Part shown: positions 10,860 to 16,034 of the stretch, piece after piece
How positions within the stretch are numbered: position 1 is the first letter of the stretch
Layout of the letters: each line of letters begins with the position of its first letter
Assembly (NCBI GenBank): GCA_018398765.1
Contig: JAHBMJ010002772.1
Span: 1 to 16,034, forward strand
Source: Chromera velia
Taxonomy: Eukaryota > Sar > Chromeraceae
Length of the DNA: 16,034 nucleotides
Direction of reading: 5' to 3'
The notes under the pieces: generated by a model
Seen by the model: only the letters and a program-made list of their open reading frames with translations
Told to the model about the DNA's origin: nothing
Databases searched by the model: none
Position numbers and translations under genes: made by a program

Positions 10860-12873
10860 GTCGAAGGGAGAGAAAAGGCATACCAATGCGAGAAAGGATA
10901 AAGCAAAAAGACTGCTTCTGCTTTCTAGTTCCTTCTGGAAGTTCCAGCGCTCAGATGGTGGATTGCTAGATCATCTTCGTGAATTAATTTCCAACGCTAC
11001 ACACACTTTACCCAAAGAAGGAGATGCTGGCCCCAACTCCCACACAGATTTCCTTCCCGCCTTCTCACTTTCTTTCGTGCTTGCACTGCCGTCCCTCTTT
11101 TTTCCTTCTCTCTTTGCGTACGGAAGGAGACTCGTTGACTACGGATTTTGATTCAATGCTCTCCTGGCATCATTGTGCTGAAGTTCAGTCAGGCAAGGTC
11201 CGCCGTTTATGCCAGTCTCTTTTTCTTGACAGATATTGTCGTTGCGTTAATTGCTTCCTCTTTTGTTCGATCTGCAGGCGGTCGACGAGTACATTGAGAA
11301 GAATGGCCGTCCGGAGGGATTTGAGGATTTCGCCTCCTTCCTTCCGAGAACTCCGAGGGCCTATAAGGGGAAAGGCCTCCTGGAAACATTCATTGCAGCT
11401 CCCGACGGTCATGAGGGGGAGTGCAGACGCAGACTCCAGTTGGAGGATGCAAAAGGGCCGTCCGACAAGAAGCAGGAGGATGAGAAGAAGGAGGGTGAGG
11501 AGAAAGAGGAAAATAAGGCAGAGAATGGTCAAGCAACTGCCGCCGTGCCTCATCAAGCTCCACCAAGCCCCCAAACAGACCACCACCCGCAGTATCGTCG
11601 TACACGCTCACGCGCACGGTCAGAGAGGATTCACATAACCCTCGATGATCAGTCAGTCGGTCAATCCCCATTTCCCCCTTCTACACCCGCCCCTCCCTCG
11701 CCCTTCCCCGCCCATTCATTCTCCTCAACTGAGGGGGGCATGGTGATGAAGGCGGCCTTCGAGAGCCCGTCAATAGCAGGGGACAACGTCCTGCCCCCTC
11801 CCGCCAGTGCCCCCCACAAGTTCACCATGCCCGGATCTCACGGCGAGATGCAAGGGGGGATGATGAAAAGACCCCTCTCTGCCCGTTCCGTGGGGTTCTT
11901 CTCAGGGGGTGCCGCCCAGTTTCTCTCCCCCCGACCAGTGACTCCCAGCAGGTGGGGGGGGGAGAGTGCAATGTCCAAGCCCAGAGGCTGCCCCTCCGTA
12001 GAGGACGCAGTCGCTGTTGTGGACATGATTGCAGGGGGGGGCACACCGGCTGAAGCAACTGCCCTGGTCAACTTTGGAGACACACAAGAAAGGCTGATGC
12101 TGGTGTGCGAGCACCTGCAACTGGACAATGTGACGTTGAAGAAGAAATGCCAAAAGAAAGATCAGAAGGTGACTGAAAGAATACATCACATATTCATTTT
12201 CCTTTTTTGTCCCTACTCTCTTCTAGGTCCGTTTTTCGGACTTTCTTTCAATATTTGTCTCTCCCTCGGCGCGCTCTCTCTTCCATCTGATGTGCCCATC
12301 GACTCAGTTGGCTTTTGAAAAGCTGGTGATTTAATACGTCACATTCTTTCTAGGATGATTATTCAAAGTCCCCTGTCCTTTCGTGTATCGCCCTAGTGCT
12401 CTCTCTCCATGCTTCACTGAATTTTTTGTTTTGGCATTTCCTTCCATTGAGTGGGCCTCGATCTCTTGCCGTCGTCTGTCTGTCTGTCTGTCTGTTTGTC
12501 TGCCTGCCTGCCTGTCTGTCTGTTTGTCTGTTTGTCTTGTCCTCTCTCAAATGAGCCGGCCTGCCAGAATCTTATGGCGATGAGCGCACCAACGATCTCA
12601 CAATCGACTCACTGACTGACTGACTGACTGCTGCAGGTGCAAGAGTTGAAGGACCAGGTCCAGCAGCACAACGTCGAGATCTCTCGTCTCGAGGAAGAGC
12701 TCGACGACGCCAACACAAAGGCATCCCATCTGTGGATGGCCCTCAGCAGGTACAGAGGCACTGCAACCGTGACAGCTGCTCACCCACAGATGCATGCCCA
12801 GTCTCCGGGAGTGAGTCAGTTGGGGGGGGATAGTGAGCCTCTGGCAAGGGAACGGAGTCTTCGGCAAAATTGA
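28..12873 (+). CDS. Rhodopsin-histidine kinase-receiver-pseudoreceiver-guanylyl cyclase fusion (two-component cyclase opsin), 5'-partial
   Basis: Predicted multidomain membrane photoreceptor that couples light to cGMP through an internal phosphorelay. The exon model is: 28-441, 898-988, 1384-1617, 1891-2051, 2375-2408, 2937-3258, 3740-3928, 4352-4618, 5183-5307, 5860-5907, 6307-6420, 6832-6949, 7205-7329, 7581-7793, 8084-8197, 8535-8597, 8911-8982, 9247-9549, 9876-9985, 10330-10422, 10724-10817, 11278-12168, 12637-12873. All 22 introns are GT-AG and the phases close, giving 1,476 residues (residue 1 is the first full codon, at 29) and a TGA stop. Motifs run through junctions, for example GDQRK/LSQALGNGLSN/AIKYT, GLGLG/IAREIV, VFK/VETIGD and RPR/YCFFGD. 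The N-terminus with helices A and B lies off the left edge, so the start codon is unseen. Domain identity is by motif recognition. The fusion is inferred from frame continuity, without transcript evidence. Exon borders in the linkers (6420/6832, 6949/7205, 7329/7581) are the least constrained. Confidence 0.85.
442..897 (+). other. Intron 1 (456 bp)
   Basis: Donor GTCGGT follows the retinal-Lys exon and the acceptor is CCCACAG. Phase 2. The intron is T-rich and ends in a (TGCC)n tract at 868-892 beside the acceptor. No gene is visible inside; open frames here are short and low in complexity. Confidence 0.75.
989..1383 (+). other. Intron 2 (395 bp) with ACTG/GATC repeats
   Basis: Donor GTCTGT, acceptor GTACAG, phase 0. 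Positions 1266-1363 carry a degenerate GACT/CTGA array ending in four GATC units at about 1347-1362. No coding signal is seen. Confidence 0.7.
1618..2374 (+). other. Introns 3 (1618-1890) and 4 (2052-2374)
   Basis: These flank exon 1891-2051. Donors are GTGCGT and GTCAGT, acceptors ATGCAG and CTGCAG. Both donors run straight into further GTNN units. Each intron contains an open, protein-like stretch (about 1677-1752 and 2189-2342), but the phases do not fit insertion into the transcript. Direct splicing gives the canonical kinase motifs. Confidence 0.75.
2409..2936 (+). other. Intron 5 (528 bp)
   Basis: Splits the kinase N-box after GNGLSN; the next exon resumes at AIKYT. Donor GTGAGT, acceptor ATGCAG, phase 0. 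The first 200 bases are a T-rich minisatellite, and the rest is C/T-rich without a supported gene. Confidence 0.85.
2419..2606 (+). repeat. T-rich minisatellite in intron 5
   Basis: About five or six copies of a roughly 30-40 bp unit made of a T8-T13 run, then TGTATGCCCTCCTGG, then a short GGTGC-containing link. The last copies end CCTCCTGGCGGTGC and are nearly identical. On the minus strand this yields an open Lys-rich repeat frame that is an artefact of the repeat. Confidence 0.85.
3259..3739 (+). other. Intron 6 (481 bp) splitting the kinase G2 box
   Basis: Donor GTCAGT, acceptor TGTGCAG, phase 1; splicing rebuilds GLGLGIAREIV. A (TGCC)n-(GT)n-(ATGT)n compound repeat lies at 3275-3328 and a (GT)n tract at 3657-3691 near the acceptor. 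Confidence 0.85.
3929..4351 (+). other. Intron 7 (423 bp)
   Basis: Donor GTAAGT followed by GTGA/GA repeats to about 3966, acceptor TTTCAG after a pyrimidine tract, phase 1. The middle portion is non-repetitive with no recognised coding content. Confidence 0.75.
4619..4914 (+). repeat. (GTGA)n-type satellite starting at the 5' splice site of intron 8
   Basis: Nearly 300 bp of GTGA units with interspersed GTGC, GCGA and GAGC variants, starting at the exact donor of the receiver-1 exon. A longer compound unit (GAGAGCGTGAGTGCGTGAG, then GCGAG and GTGAATGAG) recurs with a period of about 80 bp. Intron 8 continues to 5182 with non-repetitive sequence. The minus strand reads as an endless Thr-His-Ser-Leu frame, which is not a gene. 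Confidence 0.9.
5308..5486 (+). repeat. (GTGA)n-type satellite starting at the 5' splice site of intron 9
   Basis: Begins exactly at the GTGAGT donor after MDNLMPR. Units are GTGA with GTCA and GTAA variants, including a GAGAGCGTGAGTGCGTGAG block (about 5390) like that in intron 8. Intron 9 then runs to 5859. Confidence 0.9.
5595..5627 (+). repeat. (CA)n microsatellite in intron 9
   Basis: About sixteen CA units, followed by shorter CA/TA-rich sequence. Confidence 0.95.
5908..6306 (+). other. Intron 10 (399 bp) with an optional internal exon
   Basis: Donor GTGGGT, acceptor CATGCAG, phase 0; joining 5907 to 6307 gives IREAGFE/APILALTAN, normal receiver spacing. An extra CTGCAG acceptor at 5981-5986 opens a phase-0 stretch that either exits at 6022 (12 residues) or reads to TAA at 6038-6040. 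Confidence 0.75.
6421..6831 (+). other. Intron 11 (411 bp)
   Basis: Donor GTCGGT, acceptor TTACAG, phase 0. Unlike most introns here it lacks long microsatellites. I see no gene or RNA in it. Confidence 0.7.
7205..7694 (+). other. Acidic and coiled linker between the two receivers
   Basis: Encoded by exon 7205-7329 and the first part of exon 7581-7793. The first exon is Glu/Lys/Ala-rich and then helical (EEAHLSLLDATAAVRKVQEM), and the next continues with amphipathic helix up to EELRQRAKRGM. No His in an Hpt-like context is visible, so this does not look like a phosphotransfer domain. The intron between the exons (7330-7580) holds a possible 12-nt microexon at 7429-7440, with CCCACAG before it and GTGTGT after it. 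It is phase 0 and would add four residues (IIPN). The role is probably to space or transmit conformational change between receiver 1 and the cyclase side. The exon assignment rests on phase closure and splice motifs, not homology. Confidence 0.6.
7794..7842 (+). repeat. (GTCA)n microsatellite at the 5' end of intron 14
   Basis: About eleven GTCA units with one variant, starting at the donor right after the pseudo-receiver exon. The rest of intron 14 (to 8083) is unremarkable. Confidence 0.9.
8198..8910 (+). other. Introns 15 (8198-8534) and 16 (8598-8910)
   Basis: Donors GTGAGT and GTGGGT, acceptors TTGCAG and GTGCAG, both phase 0, around the 63-nt exon 8535-8597. Intron 16 ends in a (GT)n tract next to the acceptor. 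No other features are seen. Confidence 0.8.
9215..9241 (+). repeat. (GTCT)n microsatellite before the cyclase exon
   Basis: Six to seven GTCT units directly upstream of the ACGCAG acceptor of exon 9247-9549 in intron 17. Confidence 0.9.
9550..9875 (+). other. Intron 18 (326 bp)
   Basis: Donor GTCTGT, acceptor CATGCAG, phase 0; it separates VFK from VETIGDAYM in the cyclase core. It contains a (GT)n tract near 9600-9620. Confidence 0.88.
9986..10041 (+). repeat. (GTCC)n-(GTCA)n compound microsatellite at the donor of intron 19
   Basis: Starts at the GT of the donor after NRMTSCA; GTCA, then GTCC units, then GTCA units. Intron 19 continues to 10329 without other notable content. Confidence 0.88.
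10423..10490 (+). repeat. (GTTG)n microsatellite at the donor of intron 20
   Basis: About 16 GTTG units with a few variants starting at the donor GTTGGT that interrupts the Arg codon of KRPRYCFFGD. Confidence 0.9.
10538..10568 (+). repeat. (CCAT)n microsatellite in intron 20
   Basis: Seven to eight CCAT units followed by pyrimidine-rich sequence. Confidence 0.95.
10818..10860 (+). repeat. (GTGC)n microsatellite at the donor of intron 21
   Basis: About ten GTGC units starting at the donor after SQYTKQ. Intron 21 extends to 11277 and its remaining sequence shows no gene. Confidence 0.92.
11398..12873 (+). other. C-terminal disordered tail and coiled coil of the fusion protein
   Basis: The rest of exon 11278-12168 plus exon 12637-12873 (about residues 1142-1476). 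An acidic/lysine block (about 11440-11530) is followed by a long Ser/Pro/Gly-rich stretch with proline clusters. A helical region then starts near SVEDAVAVVDMIAGG (about 11998), and a heptad-like coil (LKKKCQKKDQK / VQELKDQVQQHNVEISRLEE) crosses the intron without interruption, supporting that splice. The protein ends at ...ERSLRQN. I recognise no family. The coil may mediate oligomerisation or anchoring. The long exon contains runs of seven to nine G, and a possible 156-nt in-frame intron (GT at 11652, AG at 11806-11807) cannot be excluded, so the exact length of the disordered part is uncertain. Confidence 0.75.
12169..12636 (+). other. Intron 22 (468 bp) with GTCT/GCCT repeat
   Basis: Donor GTGACT, acceptor CTGCAG after an ACTG repeat, phase 0; the coiled coil continues across it. 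A (GTCT)n/(GCCT)n/(GTTT) array lies at 12474-12537. Confidence 0.8.
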
Positions 12874-13440
12874 TTGGTGAGGGATTCATTCATGCGCATG
12901 GAATGGAGTGGGGAGGGGAGGGGAAATTAAAGGGAACGAACAAGTAAGATTTGCACGGGAGGAACCTAGAGATACTCAAAGGGGCAAAGAGGGGGGTAAG
13001 CGATTGGAATTTGGAGCGGGACATTGGCTTCGGCTCAAACGGAGGAGGAAGGACACGATTTGAGAGGGGTGGAGGGGGATCAATGAAGCCGCGGCCCCAA
13101 GTCAAGTGAATGTTTTGAAACGTGCACGGAACGAAGGGAGGGAGGGCGCGCCGGGAGGCATCCAGGGTGGGTACACTTCTCATCATGAATAAATGAATGA
13201 AATATTTTCATTTCATGAATCTTAGCTGTTTGTGGTGTGATTTGGCACTGAAGCCGCAAGGGGCTTGCAGGTTTGGCTTTGCCTCCTCCTGCTCCTTCAG
13301 ATACATCTTCTTCTTCTTCTTTCTGCCTGCATGTGTGTGTTTTGTTTCCTTCCTTTGATCGCTCTGCCTTCCTTTCTCTTGCTTTTCTCATTTTGGTTGA
13401 GATGAGGGCTAAATCGATCACTCCAGCATGCAAACAACAC
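12874..13440. other. Presumed 3' untranslated/intergenic stretch
   Basis: Begins right after the TGA stop. It is strongly purine-rich on the + strand to about 13145, then mixed with a T-rich stretch near 13300-13390. No ORF with recognisable protein content is seen on either strand. Confidence 0.6.
13188..13193 (+). promoter_or_regulatory. Candidate poly(A) signal AATAAA
   Basis: AATAAA 315 bases after the stop codon, in a locally AT-rich patch (AATGAATGAAATATTTTC follows). It is plausible as the mRNA 3' end, but poly(A) signals vary among protists. Confidence 0.35.
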
Positions 13441-14523
13441 TAGCTCGTGATCGATGGATGGATGGATGGATGGGTGGAAAGGCCCTGATGAATGAATGCC
13501 CTTCTCTCTCTTGCCCTTTTCTGCCATCGTCATGCGTTCTTCCTCCTCATCTCCTCCATTCTCCTTGGCGTGCGCTGCATGAAATGAATTCTCATGGAAG
13601 CAGACACGCAGACATGTCAATCCATCCATTTACATATATGTCCATGTGCAATTGCATCTGGGAAAGTATTTTCGATCGTGAAAGGAAAGGTCGTCGTCAT
13701 CGGACCGCGATCAATCGGGACGTATAGAGACGACTTGGTATGCACAAGGGAAAGAAGTGCGGACAAGAACGTACCAATGCGCTACAGAGAGCAGACGCAA
13801 TCTCGAATGAACAGAAAAAAAAATCACCTTGGAAGAGAGATTGTTGGAAGGGCACTCACTCCGTGGATCTGCCATCCATTGTCTTCCTTGATTGGTGGGT
13901 CGATCGAGCAGAAGGAAGCCAAAAAAAGAAAAAAGAGAAAAAGGACCACGGTATGATTGCCTTCCGATTCTTCCAGGGTCTTTCAGAGACGGACGAAAAA
14001 AATGAAATGCACGCAACTGACACACAAGGAGAGCAGGAAGAGACAAGCCCAGTGAAAAGGGGACAGCCCCCCCCCCCCCACACACAAGACAACAGGAGGA
14101 AGGAAGAAAGAGAGGAGGGAGGGAGGGTGAGTGGGAGGGAGGGAGGGAAAGACGGAGGGAAGGAGGGACGGACGGACGGAAAAAGGGAACAAACAAACAA
14201 AGGAAAAAGCGAAAAAAGGACAAAGGAAATGACCCGCAATTAACAGGCTCTTTCTCACTCTGTGTCCCATCCTCTCTACCCAAATGAAACTTTTCAGTCA
14301 TGTTCGAGTGATCACGAATGGCCGGGGACATCAACTTCAAACAGATCAAAATAGGAAGTCGACATCCCCAGTCAGGCGCTTTCCGATCAACCAAAGTCTC
14401 TTCTTGTCTCTATTCATTTGCTTCTTTCCTTTTTCTCAGTCGCTTTCAATTAAATGTATGCATCAAGGAGACGCACACGTTGTCGGAGTCCCTTCTCTCT
14501 CTCACCCTCAGAGACAGAACAGT

Positions 14524-14557
<34 letters not shown>

Positions 14558-14700
14558 TTGTGCTTCCAGGTCGTCAAAAGGACCGCCCCATGTACTTGCA
14601 TTCCGAGATTGTGAAGGGAACCCAAGCAAGAAGAAAATTTAGTTGACTATCGACATGCAGTACAGTAAGTGGCTTGTCGTGCAGTCGACCCGCTTACAGC
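13441..14700. other. No supported gene; microsatellites and purine tracts
   Basis: Holds (GGAT)n at about 13453-13473, a run of 13 C at 14067-14079 followed by CA units, a G/A-rich tract at 14097-14225 (GGGA, GGAC and GGAA units), and (GA)n at 14525-14556. Open frames on both strands follow these tracts. A short stretch at about 13657-13737 on + (VFSIVKGKVVVIGP) looks more protein-like but stands alone. Confidence 0.6.
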
Positions 14701-15140
14701 TCGTTGTGGTCTGAAAAGCGAATGTCGTCGAGTAATGATTGACAACGCGGTAGTACGAAGATCCTTTGGGGTGCGTGGTGGGGGGGAAGAAATGGGGAGG
14801 CATGCAGGTACATGAAAAGCCAGCATATGCTTAATTCACTGACAGAGCTAGACGCTTGATTTCCCAAAGAGAGAGAGAAGTCGCAACCACATGCACAGCC
14901 CGGAAAGGGAAATGGAGATTTCACAGCAGATCGACACGCACATGCACTGATCATGGGCAATTGTATGCAGTAGGCACTTGCAAATGCGACTTGTGCCACG
15001 CACGCTGTGTGTTTTGTGCGGCCAATGGGACAGCAAGCGTGTCAGAGGGGTGAATGAAAAAAAAGCAATTGAAGCCGTGGCTGCTAAAAGAAAATCTCCA
15101 AATCCTGATTTGTCGATCCGCGCACGATGCAGCCTTGATG
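14701..15140. other. Non-repetitive stretch without a supported gene
   Basis: Short open frames only. One + frame is Cys-rich (CKCDLCHARCVFCAANG, about 14981-15031), but it is short, has no clear start or splice context and matches no domain I recognise. Confidence 0.5.
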
Positions 15141-15145
15141 GGAAA

Positions 15146-15293
15146 ATCAATCACTTGGTTGATTGATCCCACTGTAGTGGTTCTCAGGAATGATGCAGTC
15201 AGTCTGCTGCATGCAACTGTCTGAGAACTTACTTGTGTGGAGCTTCAGAAGCTTCCACCACCATATTGCAATGCATTGGATGGCTGCCAATGC
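15146..15293. repeat. Cluster of short inverted repeats
   Basis: Four imperfect hairpins in about 150 bp: ATCAATCA/TGATTGAT near 15147-15168; GTTCTCAG (15180-15187) with CTGAGAAC (15221-15228), nesting ATGCAG (15193-15198) with CTGCAT (15207-15212); AGCTTC/GAAGCT (15241-15253); and GCATTGG (15273-15279) with CCAATGC (15287-15293). This could be a structured RNA or a mobile-element remnant; identity unknown. Confidence 0.55.
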
Positions 15294-15700
15294 GTATGCT
15301 GTGTTCGAGTGCCGAGGATTCAGTATGTTGTCGCACTGGTACTACAAATGCTGAGGCTTCTTGACTAAGGCATCAGTCGAGCGGTGTGATCATTTAGTAA
15401 CAATGACCAACTTTTGAAGACAGACTCAAATCTTAATTAAGTAAAATGCATATTGCATGACTGTCATTGTTATTTCAGAACACATCTTTTCTGGGACAAA
15501 TTGCTTGTTCCGAGTCAATGTATTATGATTATGTTGTTTTGTATATAGACATACACTGGTATGCTTATGATTACTTATGATGTACAGTTTCGAGTATACA
15601 GTAATCTAAACAGTAATAAACCCTATTAGTGTTATTATTAAATTTATATTCAATTAATTAACATCTATATAATTGATTGACATCTGAGTCTGGATCTTAG
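15294..15700. other. AT-rich non-coding stretch
   Basis: Composition shifts to AT-rich after about 15420, with TTAATTAA-like words and another AATAAA at 15615-15620. No open frame of note on either strand. Confidence 0.6.
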
Positions 15701-15703
15701 TTT

Positions 15704-15751
15704 TTCTTTTCTTTTTTTCTTTCTTTAATTCTTTCTTCATTTCTTTCTTTT

Positions 15752-15786
<35 letters not shown>

Positions 15787-15897
15787 GGCTTTTTTTCTTT
15801 CTTTCTTTGTTTCTTTCTTTCTGGCTTTCTTTCTTTCTTTCTAGCTTTCTTTCTTTCTTTCTTTAATTTTTTCTTTTTTTCTTTAAATTAATTCTAG

Positions 15898-15928
<31 letters not shown>

Positions 15929-15955
15929 TTGGCTTTCTATTCCTTTCTTTTCTTA
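15704..15955 (+). repeat. (CTTT)n microsatellite
   Basis: About 250 bp of CTTT units interrupted by GGCTTT and AGCTTT variants and two short AATT patches; GGCTTT/AGCTTT recur at irregular intervals. Confidence 0.95.
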
Positions 15956-15970
15956 TCATCATCATCATCA
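15955..15970 (+). repeat. (ATC)n trinucleotide repeat
   Basis: Five ATC units directly after the CTTT array. The remaining bases to the window end are unique sequence with nothing recognised. Confidence 0.9.
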
Positions 15971-16034
15971 TACGCCATCGCTATCGGCCCATAATAGGCG
16001 TCTAGCGTTCGGCAAGTCACAACACGCAAGGCAG

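Larger units (their letters stand above)
9247..11397 (+). other. Class III nucleotide cyclase catalytic domain, predicted guanylyl cyclase
   Basis: Encoded by exons 9247-9549, 9876-9985, 10330-10422, 10724-10817 and the start of 11278-12168. The domain starts at LLEKILPSSVVSRLQEG and ends near KGKGLLETFIA. Metal-binding Asp residues are in FFSDISGFT (9433-9435) and VETIGDAYM (9891-9893). The purine-specificity positions are Glu (9879-9881, in VETIGD) and Cys (10728-10730, in RYCFFGDTVNTAARME). These are the guanylyl-cyclase pair; adenylyl cyclases usually have Lys and Asp or Thr. The transition-state Asn (10749-10751) and Arg (10761-10763) are both present. GIHTGPAFSGVVG is intact. All residues for a homodimeric enzyme are in one chain, so it should convert GTP to cGMP. 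The helix just before it, around MIQTRQMVLSLNFDN, probably forms the dimerising signalling coil that couples receiver state to activity. Confidence 0.95.

Noticed and set aside
10229-10886. Minus-strand ORFs with Asn-Gln-Pro-Thr and Gly-Trp-Met-Asp repeats
   Set aside because: They are products of the GTTG and CCAT microsatellites in intron 20 and overlap real cyclase exons.
13711-14394. Minus-strand 227-residue open frame
   Set aside because: It is mostly Ser/Pro/Phe/Leu from the purine tract at 14097-14225 and its neighbours; low complexity and no domain.
15180-15228. Box C/D snoRNA-like reading of the nested hairpin (TGATG near the 5' side, CTGA near the 3' side)
   Set aside because: Only about 50 nt long, the CTGA lies inside the stem, and the C box is imperfect.

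Overview
The window is eukaryotic nuclear DNA. It is dominated by one very intron-rich gene on the + strand, which enters from beyond the left edge and stops at 12871-12873. Joining 23 exons at GT-AG boundaries gives one uninterrupted frame of 1,476 residues. Every intron phase closes, and known motifs continue across most junctions. In order the product has: a microbial (type I) rhodopsin from helix C onward, with the retinal-lysine motif; a complete histidine-kinase core (DHp plus HATPase); a competent response-regulator receiver; an acidic and coiled linker; a second, degenerate receiver; a class III nucleotide cyclase with guanylyl-cyclase specificity residues; and a long disordered tail ending in a coiled coil. 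This is the plan of the histidine-kinase rhodopsins / two-component cyclase opsins described from green algae, with an extra pseudo-receiver and a C-terminal extension. The inferred job is to turn light into a change in cGMP through an internal His-to-Asp phosphorelay.

Layout: 1-27 is the end of an intron. 28-988 encodes rhodopsin helices C-G and the signalling helix. 1384-3928 is the histidine kinase. 4352-6949 is receiver 1 and its tail. 7205-7793 is the linker. 7695 to about 9290 is the pseudo-receiver. About 9331-11397 is the cyclase. 11398-12873 is the tail. Introns average about 380 bp and are packed with tetranucleotide and dinucleotide microsatellites, many of which begin exactly at the 5' splice site. 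12874-16034 shows no convincing gene: it holds a possible poly(A) signal, purine/pyrimidine tracts, microsatellites, a cluster of inverted repeats, and an AT-rich stretch ending in a long CTTT repeat.

Organism: dense short GT-AG introns, mixed GC content and abundant microsatellites suggest a unicellular eukaryote, probably an alga. A chromerid-like alveolate is my best guess, but the sequence alone does not settle it. The consistently canonical GT donors argue against a typical dinoflagellate. I saw no tRNA, rRNA, transposase, CRISPR array or convincing minus-strand gene.
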